The translations under genes were made by a program, and so were the position numbers. Below the pieces are notes generated by a model. The model had not been told where the DNA came from, ran no database searches, and saw only the letters and a list, made by a program, of their open reading frames with translations. A stretch of DNA of 10,407 nt from Pseudodesulfovibrio sp. (GTDB lineage Bacteria; Desulfobacterota; Desulfovibrionia; Desulfovibrionales; Desulfovibrionaceae), in assembly GCA_022712815.1 (NCBI GenBank), contig JAFLJW010000311.1, forward strand, positions 1-10,407. Direction: 5' to 3'. Positions within the stretch are counted from its first letter, which is position 1; each line of letters begins with the position of its first letter. Positions 5,900-10,407 of the stretch are shown here, piece after piece.

Positions 5900-5946
5900 A
5901 CCCGGAGGGCCGGGTTGAAAGAATCTCCTGGGGCCACATTCGGCCC
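5900..5946 (-). other. Paired hairpins in the predicted TPR-gene mRNA leader
   Basis: On the minus strand GGGCC (5946-5942) pairs with GGCCC (5935-5931), practically at the predicted 5' end of the sigma-54 transcript. ACCCGG (5915-5910) then pairs with CCGGGT (5905-5900) around a 4-nt loop just before the ribosome binding site. Such structures can protect mRNA or modulate initiation; the effect here is inferred. Confidence 0.4.
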
Positions 5947-5957
5947 GCGCCTTTGAC

Positions 5958-5975
5958 TAGCAATCAGTGTGCCAA
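5958..5975 (-). promoter_or_regulatory. Sigma-54 (RpoN) promoter for the TPR gene
   Basis: The minus strand reads TTGGCAC, ACTGA, TTGCT. The invariant GG (5973-5972) and GC (5961-5960) are separated by exactly 10 bases, and all the TGGCAC and TTGC consensus bases are present. The transcript start is predicted near 5948, leaving a leader of about 72 nt before the TPR start codon. Confidence 0.85.
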
Positions 5976-6040
5976 AACGGTTAAAGTCAGACGAAAGAAC
6001 ACCATAAAACTCAACGAGATGGCTTCAATCATGCCCATAA

Positions 6041-6072
6041 CATCTTTATATAATTGTAATTATTTTAAGATG
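6041..6072. promoter_or_regulatory. 32-bp dyad, candidate activator (enhancer) site between divergent sigma-54 promoters
   Basis: Two 15-base arms (6041-6055 and 6058-6072) pair at 13 of 15 positions about a 2-base centre: CATCTT at the outside with AAGATG, and ATAATT next to the centre with AATTAT. It lies about 100 bases upstream of the predicted TPR transcript start and about 220 upstream of the flgB start, the usual distance range for a sigma-54 activator. The activator identity is not shown by the sequence. Confidence 0.55.
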
Positions 6073-6109
6073 ACAGTCACAACACTTCACATCCCTCCAT
6101 ATTTCACTG

Positions 6110-6123
6110 TCCACCCAGGTGGA
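6110..6123. promoter_or_regulatory. 14-bp perfect dyad, candidate operator
   Basis: TCCACC (6110-6115) and GGTGGA (6118-6123) form a perfect inverted repeat around CA. It is about 160 bases upstream of the predicted flgB transcript start, a suitable position for an enhancer-binding protein. It is GC-rich in an AT-rich surrounding, which makes chance somewhat less likely. Confidence 0.45.
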
Positions 6124-6145
6124 ATAATCTGCCCCTCTTTCATTA

Positions 6146-6196
6146 CTTATTTATAAGAAGCCGCCAAGACAAAAAATCAGAAATCAACAATTCTGA
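6146..6196. promoter_or_regulatory. Two further short dyads upstream of flgB
   Basis: CTTAT (6146-6150) and ATAAG (6153-6157) form one dyad. TCAGAA (6177-6182) and TTCTGA (6191-6196), separated by 8 bases, form another with a spacing typical of helix-turn-helix dimer sites. They lie about 80-130 bases upstream of the predicted flgB start. The evidence is symmetry and position only. Confidence 0.35.
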
Positions 6197-6251
6197 GGTT
6201 CAAAACGGGTCTTATGTTAACAATCTCAATTAAAACATCATACTACATGAT

Positions 6252-6267
6252 TGGAACGCTAGTTGCT
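6252..6267 (+). promoter_or_regulatory. Sigma-54 (RpoN) promoter for the flgB-fliH operon
   Basis: The plus strand reads TGGAACG, CTAG, TTGCT. GG (6253-6254) and GC (6265-6266) are 10 bases apart, with one departure (A for C) from the TGGCACG block. The transcript start is expected near 6278, giving a leader of about 66 nt before flgB ATG 6344. Sigma-54 control of early flagellar operons is well known in polar-flagellated proteobacteria. Confidence 0.85.
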
Positions 6268-6343
6268 AAAGCCCTTGCGTGTTCGGCGGAAAAAGATGTC
6301 CGCGCAGAACCAAAAAGAGAACGAAACGCAGGAGGAGCAAGGT

Positions 6344-6754
6344 ATGCGAGAACTTTTCGAGAAACATATTAACTTGACAGCCAAGGTCATGGACCTCCGG
6401 CTTGAACGTCAAAATATCGTCACCGGCAACATCTCCAACCTCAATACGCCGCAATATCACGCTCGTCGCCTTGAATTTGAAAACACCCTGCAAAGCGCGC
6501 TCAACCAGGATGCCCGCGGCAAGATGACCAGAACGCAACACGCCCATCTGCCTGCCGTGTTCAACACGGAAGGTTTTCAGGGTGAAAGTATAAAAACCTT
6601 CAAGGCGCGCGAAATTTACGGACAGGATTCTGTGGATCTGGACAAGGAAATGACCATCATGGCCAAGAACAACATGATGTACAATGCTCTGGCCATGGTC
6701 ATCAAAAAGAATTTCTCAGGCATGCAAAGAGTCATACAGGACGGGAGCAAGTAA
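6344..6754 (+). CDS. flgB: Flagellar basal-body rod protein FlgB
   Basis: FlgB forms the most proximal part of the flagellar rod, exported through the flagellar type III system into the periplasm. The 136-residue length is normal for the family. The N-terminal rod motif is seen as NISNLNTPQYHARRLEF (29-45), with Gln at the position usually held by Gly in TPGY. The C-terminal VDLDKEMTIMAKNNMMYNAL (98-117) is the conserved terminal helix. ATG 6344 has AGGAGG (6330-6335) 8 nt upstream. An in-frame ATG at 6296 has only a weak GGCGGA and would add a polar 16-residue tail not expected in FlgB. A TTG at 6263 overlaps the -12 promoter element and cannot be in the transcript. It is the first gene of the operon and its stop abuts the flgC start. 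Confidence 0.94.
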   Translation: MRELFEKHINLTAKVMDLRLERQNIVTGNISNLNTPQYHARRLEFENTLQSALNQDARGKMTRTQHAHLPAVFNTEGFQGESIKTFKAREIYGQDSVDLDKEMTIMAKNNMMYNALAMVIKKNFSGMQRVIQDGSK

Positions 6755-7195
6755 ATGGATTTCATGACAGCACTCGACATTGGCGCATCCGGTCTCAAGG
6801 CCCAGCGTGCCAATCTGAATGTCATCTCCATGAACATGGCGAACATTCGGACAACAAAAACCATTGAAGGCGGGCCCTACCGCCGCAAGTCCGTGTCTTT
6901 CGAGTCCACACCGGTGTACTCGCCTTTTGACAAGGCCATGGACAACCAGCTCAACCGTGACCTGCAAGGAGTCAAGGTTCTCGGCGTTACGGCCGATGAT
7001 CGCCCTTTCAAGCAGGTCTACGAACCGCATCATCCCGATGCCAATGACCAGGGATATGTTTTCTACCCGGACATCAACGTGGTCGAGGAAATGACCAACA
7101 TGATGCAGGCCATGCGCGGCTATGAAGCCAACGTGCAAAGCATCCAGTCAGTAAAACGCATGTTCCAGAAAGCCGTCCAGATCGGTACGGGCTAA
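6755..7195 (+). CDS. flgC: Flagellar basal-body rod protein FlgC
   Basis: FlgC is the second proximal rod component, stacking with FlgB, FlgF and FlgG. The product has 146 residues. It starts with the conserved ALDIGASGLKAQRANLNVIS helix (6-25) and the NMANIRTTKTIEGGPYRRK motif (27-45). It ends with the family's helix INVVEEMTNMMQAMRGYEAN, then VKRMFQKAVQIG. ATG follows the flgB stop with no intervening base, and GGGAG within the flgB end serves as ribosome binding site, so the two are translationally coupled. Rod order and stoichiometry come from the family, not from this sequence. Confidence 0.95.
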   Translation: MDFMTALDIGASGLKAQRANLNVISMNMANIRTTKTIEGGPYRRKSVSFESTPVYSPFDKAMDNQLNRDLQGVKVLGVTADDRPFKQVYEPHHPDANDQGYVFYPDINVVEEMTNMMQAMRGYEANVQSIQSVKRMFQKAVQIGTG

Positions 7196-7212
7196 AGTAA
7201 GGAGAATGAATT

Positions 7213-7542
7213 ATGGTCATCAAAAGCGTCGCAATAAATGCATATCAGAATGCCATGGATCTCCGCCGCAGGTCGGTAGACAATACCGTTGCCAAGCAAC
7301 TGCAAAAACCTCAGGCACCGGTAGAGGGTTTCAACGATACCCTGAAGGAGTCCCTCACCAAGGTTAACAACCTGGAAGCGGAAAAAAGGACGATGATCGA
7401 AGAATTTGCATCCGGCAAGACACAAAATGTACACGAACTGATGATCACCATGCAAAAAGCGGGACTCGCCATGCAGATGACAGGCGCCGTCCGAAGCAAG
7501 ATCATGACTTCCTACAAAGAAATCATGCAGATGCCTTTCTAG
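7213..7542 (+). CDS. fliE: Flagellar hook-basal body complex protein FliE
   Basis: FliE joins the MS ring to the FlgB end of the rod and is among the first rod-type export substrates. The product has 109 residues, close to the family length. The conserved C-terminal half is clear: DTLKESLTKVNNLE (about 43-56), then NVHELMITMQKAGLAMQMT and IMTSYKEIMQMPF at the end. AAGGAG (7199-7204) is 8 nt before ATG 7213. A short out-of-frame ATG lies between them at 7206 and is not expected to be used. It sits 17 nt after flgC, and 56 nt without any further gene separate it from fliF. Confidence 0.95.
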   Translation: MVIKSVAINAYQNAMDLRRRSVDNTVAKQLQKPQAPVEGFNDTLKESLTKVNNLEAEKRTMIEEFASGKTQNVHELMITMQKAGLAMQMTGAVRSKIMTSYKEIMQMPF

Positions 7543-7598
7543 GGCAGACGAATCAACTAGTTTTTTAAGCGGAAACCTACAAGCTGTTGGAGAAAAAG

Positions 7599-9194
7599 AT
7601 GCCTCCGTTCATCGTCGAATATTTGGCAAAATTCACTGGGTTCTGGACTGATCGTACCACGTCCCAGCGTATTCTAGTCGCAGGCCTTGCTGTCTCGGTG
7701 GTCATTTCCTTTGCGTTCATGATATTTTGGATGAACAAACCGGATTACGCTGTCCTGATGACCAATCTCTATCCTGAAGATGCATCCAAAATCGTAGGCA
7801 TGCTTCAGGCTGACAAGGAAGACTACGTTCTGGAAGACAACGGCAGGACCATCAAGGTCCCTGCCAACCGGGTGCACGAACTCAGATTGCAGGTCGCCGG
7901 AGAAGGCAACCTGCACGGTCAGGGCATCGGCTTTGAAATTTTCGACGAAGTCCAGATCGGCCAGACCGACTTTGTACAGCACATCAACTACCAGCGCGCG
8001 CTTCAGGGTGAACTGAGCCGGACCATCACGGAATTTCCACAGATTACGAAAACAAGAGTTCATTTGGTCATCCCTCAAAGAAGCCTTTTCATTGAAGACC
8101 AGATTCCACCATCCGCTGCCATAATCCTGCAACTCAAGGACAGTGGTACACTGGCTCCCAATGAGATTCAGGGCATCGTCAATCTGGTCTCCATGTCAGT
8201 CGAAGGCCTTGAGCCAAAATATATTACTGTTTCGGATATGAAAGGCCGCCCACTCTACACTCCAGAGGACGACACAACAGGTCTGTCAATGTCCAACACC
8301 CAGCTTGAGTACAAGGCTGGCGTCGAAAACAAGCTGGAACGCCGCATCATGGAACTGCTCGGCCCTGTCGTGGGACCCGAAAAAGTCATCGCCCGCGTCA
8401 ATGCGGACCTCGATTTCAGCCAACGAACCATCCGCAAGGAAATTTATGACCCGGACGGCGCGGTTGTCCGCTCCGAAACCCGTAGCGAAGAATCAACCGC
8501 TGGTGCGGCTTCTCTGGCTGGCGGAGAACCGGATGCCAATTTCCGAGGCGATGGGTTCACCGGCACCACGACCACTCAGGACTCCACCCGGGAATCCAGA
8601 ACAACCAACTTTGAAATCAACAAGCAGGAAGAAAATATTATTGCCCCGGTTGGGGAGTTGAAACGGCTGACCGTTGCGGTTATAGTTGACGGCACATGGG
8701 AAAAAAATGCAGAAACAGGTGAATTAACGTATATTCCCCGTTCAGCCGAAGAAATCGAACGGATCAAGACTCTTATCAGCAGTGCTGTCGGTTTTGACTC
8801 GGTTCGCGGCGACTTCGTTGAAGTGAGCAATATCTCCTTCGGTTCCCCGGAACTGTATGACGCCGATTCCCTGATGCGGACCATGCTCGAATACGCCCAG
8901 CGTCTCGGCAAGCCGTTCTTGAACGGTGTCCTCATCTTCCTGTTCCTCATTCTGGTCGTCCGCCCGGTGATAATGGCCTTGATCAGGCCTCGTGTCGCCG
9001 AGCAGGACATCGAGGAAATGGCAGGTCTGCCCGGTGCGGAGCGTCTCGCACTGGAAGAGGAAGACATGGACGAAGAAGCCATGGATACCACCAGACGCCT
9101 CGAAAACGCGAAAAACCACGCAGTCCAGCTGTCCGATGAAAATATCGATCAGGCCGTGCATCTGCTCAAGAACTGGCTGACTCAGGAGGCTTAG
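7599..9194 (+). CDS. fliF: Flagellar M-ring protein FliF
   Basis: FliF assembles into the MS ring in the inner membrane, the platform for FliG and the export gate. The 531-residue length is typical. A first membrane helix (about 25-45) and a second (about 441-461) bracket the periplasmic ring-building part. RBM1/2 contain VPANRVHELRLQVAGEGNLH (87-106) and DEVQIGQTDFVQHINYQRAL (116-135), and TKTRVHLVIPQRSLF follows. A Gly/Thr/Ser-rich loop (about 295-335) precedes RBM3, with LKRLTVAVIVDG at 354-365. The cytoplasmic tail NAKNHAVQLSDENIDQAVHL (503-522) plus LKNWL is the FliG-binding helix pair. ATG 7599 has GGAG (7589-7592) 6 nt upstream; TTG 7587 overlaps that site and is less likely. Confidence 0.96.
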   Translation: MPPFIVEYLAKFTGFWTDRTTSQRILVAGLAVSVVISFAFMIFWMNKPDYAVLMTNLYPEDASKIVGMLQADKEDYVLEDNGRTIKVPANRVHELRLQVAGEGNLHGQGIGFEIFDEVQIGQTDFVQHINYQRALQGELSRTITEFPQITKTRVHLVIPQRSLFIEDQIPPSAAIILQLKDSGTLAPNEIQGIVNLVSMSVEGLEPKYITVSDMKGRPLYTPEDDTTGLSMSNTQLEYKAGVENKLERRIMELLGPVVGPEKVIARVNADLDFSQRTIRKEIYDPDGAVVRSETRSEESTAGAASLAGGEPDANFRGDGFTGTTTTQDSTRESRTTNFEINKQEENIIAPVGELKRLTVAVIVDGTWEKNAETGELTYIPRSAEEIERIKTLISSAVGFDSVRGDFVEVSNISFGSPELYDADSLMRTMLEYAQRLGKPFLNGVLIFLFLILVVRPVIMALIRPRVAEQDIEEMAGLPGAERLALEEEDMDEEAMDTTRRLENAKNHAVQLSDENIDQAVHLLKNWLTQEA

Positions 9195-9198
9195 GGAA

Positions 9199-10197
9199 AT
9201 GTCTGACTTTTCAGGACCCCAAAAAACGGCCATAGTGCTTCTCGCCCTCGGCGAAAAATTCACCATGGACGTGTTCAAAAGAATGGAACGCAACGAGATC
9301 GCCGCTGTTTCCAAGGCCATGCTCGAAACCGATTCCGTTCCCAAGGAACAAGTGCTTGAAGTGCTCAAGGAGTACAATGAGGCCCTTGCCTACGGGGCCG
9401 AACTTCTCGTCGGCGGCCCGGAGATGGTCAAGCGTCTGTTGACCAAATCCCTGGACGCGGAAACAGCCAAGTACATCATGGATTCCCTGAATCTGGATAC
9501 CGGCCCCACGCCTTTTCAGGAACTGGAAAACGTCAGCCCACGCATTCTGGCGCAGATTCTCAGAAACGAGCATCCACAAACTCTGGCTCTCATATTGGGC
9601 CATCTGCACCCGGATCAGGCCGCCGAACTCATCCAGAACCTGCCTGCCGGGGTTCGCGCCGAAGTGCTCATGCGCCTGGCAAAACTGGAAGCCGTGGCCG
9701 AAGAAATGCTCATGGAAGTGGATAAGGTTCTGCAAAGCCAGCTCATCGCCATGGGTGGCAAGGAAGGCAAGAAGGTCGGTGGAGTTCCGGCAGTTGCCGA
9801 AATCCTCAACGCAGTGGATCGCAATACCGAGGAAGAAGTCCTCTCCGAGATCGAAGAGGAGTCCACCCAAATGGCAGAAGATATTCGCAACCTCATGTTC
9901 GTCTTCGAAGACGTCAAGACCATCGACGATATCGCCATCCGCGAACTGCTCAAAGAGGTTTCCAACGAAGATCTCACCGTGGCACTCAAAGGAGCCAGCG
10001 AAGACCTCAGGGACAAGTTCTTCAAGAACCTGTCGGAACGCGCCAGTGCAATGATCAAGGAAGACCTTGAAATTATGCCTCCCAAGAAGCTCTCCGAAGT
10101 CGAAGCAGCCCAGCAGAGTGTCGTCAAGACCGTCCGTCGTCTGGAAGACGAGGGCAAGATCGTAATAAGTCGAGGTGGCAGTGATGTCTTTGTCTAA
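9199..10197 (+). CDS. fliG: Flagellar motor switch protein FliG
   Basis: FliG forms the rotor ring that contacts the stator and transmits CheY-dependent switching through FliM. The 332 residues match the family exactly, with the N-terminal FliF-binding domain (1 to about 100), the middle domain with EHPQT (124-128), and the C-terminal torque domain. The charged torque residues are kept at K264, R281, E288, D289 and K297, comparable to the E. coli set K264, R281, D288, D289, R297. The segment VALKGASEDLRDKFFKNLSE covers the torque helix. AGGAGG (9184-9189), lying inside the end of fliF, provides the ribosome binding site, and only 4 nt separate the two genes. The end overlaps fliH by 14 nt. 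The operon order and conserved interface with the FliF tail support normal motor assembly. Confidence 0.97.
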   Translation: MSDFSGPQKTAIVLLALGEKFTMDVFKRMERNEIAAVSKAMLETDSVPKEQVLEVLKEYNEALAYGAELLVGGPEMVKRLLTKSLDAETAKYIMDSLNLDTGPTPFQELENVSPRILAQILRNEHPQTLALILGHLHPDQAAELIQNLPAGVRAEVLMRLAKLEAVAEEMLMEVDKVLQSQLIAMGGKEGKKVGGVPAVAEILNAVDRNTEEEVLSEIEEESTQMAEDIRNLMFVFEDVKTIDDIAIRELLKEVSNEDLTVALKGASEDLRDKFFKNLSERASAMIKEDLEIMPPKKLSEVEAAQQSVVKTVRRLEDEGKIVISRGGSDVFV

Positions 10198-10407
10198 GCA
10201 CACGGATTCATGCCCCAATCTGACGGGCAAGGTCCTTATCGGCATGGGCACTCCCGGCCCGGACGAGATGACCATTCAGGAACTCGAAGGCAAGCGGCAG
10301 CTCATTTGGGACAGTGCCACCGACGACGAGTATCTGAAACGCGTCAAGATAAAGGCCAAGGAAAAGGCGAAGGAAATCATAATGCTGGCCGAACTGGAAG
10401 CAGAAGC
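10184..10407 (+). CDS. fliH: Flagellar export apparatus protein FliH, N-terminal part
   Basis: The frame starts at ATG 10184 inside the end of fliG (14-nt overlap, with GAGGTGG at 10172-10178 as ribosome binding site) and stays open to the window edge, giving 74 complete codons. FliH is a cytoplasmic dimer that binds and restrains the export ATPase FliI and links it to the C ring. What can be seen fits a FliH N-terminus: a variable start, then KRQLIWDSATDDEYLKRV and a Lys/Glu/Ala-rich helix, KIKAKEKAKEII onward, that would form a coiled coil. N-termini of this family are poorly conserved, so position right after fliG in the flgBC-fliEFGH order carries much of the assignment. The C-terminal domain is outside the window. 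Confidence 0.85.
   Translation, partial: MSLSKHTDSCPNLTGKVLIGMGTPGPDEMTIQELEGKRQLIWDSATDDEYLKRVKIKAKEKAKEIIMLAELEAE

Noticed and set aside
5325..5918. 197-residue plus-strand frame opposite the TPR gene
   Set aside because: It is a shadow of the TPR coding sequence; the minus-strand frame has clear TPR periodicity, start and promoter.
5953..6156. 67-residue plus-strand frame in the divergent control region
   Set aside because: It overlaps the sigma-54 promoter and the dyads, has no ribosome binding site and no family resemblance.
6263..6343. FlgB starts at TTG 6263 or ATG 6296
   Set aside because: TTG 6263 is inside the -12 promoter element. ATG 6296 has a weak ribosome binding site and would add a polar tail, while ATG 6344 has AGGAGG at ideal distance and the family N-terminus.
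9211..10275. 354-residue minus-strand frame antisense to fliG and fliH
   Set aside because: A long antisense frame produced by GC-biased third positions; fliG matches its family over the whole length and the antisense product has no recognisable motif.

Overview
The window looks like a chromosomal segment of a sulfate-reducing deltaproteobacterium of the Desulfovibrio/Pseudodesulfovibrio type. This rests on the combination of a stand-alone IMP cyclohydrolase, an HflX with a long N-terminal extension, flagellar protein sequences of desulfovibrional character, and short GC-rich intergenic hairpin repeats. The assignment is inferred from sequence recognition and no search was run.

Layout. Bases 1-240 (+) are the 3' end of gatA, closed by a strong intrinsic terminator. 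Bases 297-1150 hold no credible gene. Instead they carry a roughly 720-bp island bracketed by 19-bp imperfect inverted repeats, containing two diverged, head-to-head copies of a hairpin-rich element. A (+) pair follows: plsY (acyl-phosphate glycerol-3-phosphate acyltransferase) and a cation diffusion facilitator gene, 3 nt apart. On the (-) strand, running away from the flagellar genes, come a TPR protein gene, purH (cyclohydrolase domain only) and hflX (GTPase). From 6344 to the window end the (+) strand is a tight early flagellar operon: flgB, flgC, fliE, fliF, fliG and the start of fliH.

How it works together. FlgB/FlgC (proximal rod), FliE (rod-MS-ring adaptor), FliF (MS ring), FliG (rotor switch) and FliH (export ATPase regulator) are the first structures built in flagellar assembly. 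A near-consensus sigma-54 promoter lies directly in front of flgB. A second, even better sigma-54 promoter points the other way at the TPR gene. The approximately 270 bp between them contains several dyad-symmetric sites, including a 32-bp one, which are candidate binding sites for a shared sigma-54 activator. The TPR gene is therefore probably part of the flagellar regulon, and purH and hflX may receive some read-through.

Other points worth a look are two copies of a 38-bp hairpin repeat flanking hflX whose stem differs by a compensatory base-pair change, and an hflX reading frame whose conserved N-terminus has a good ribosome binding site but no ATG/GTG/TTG start, only ATC at the right distance.
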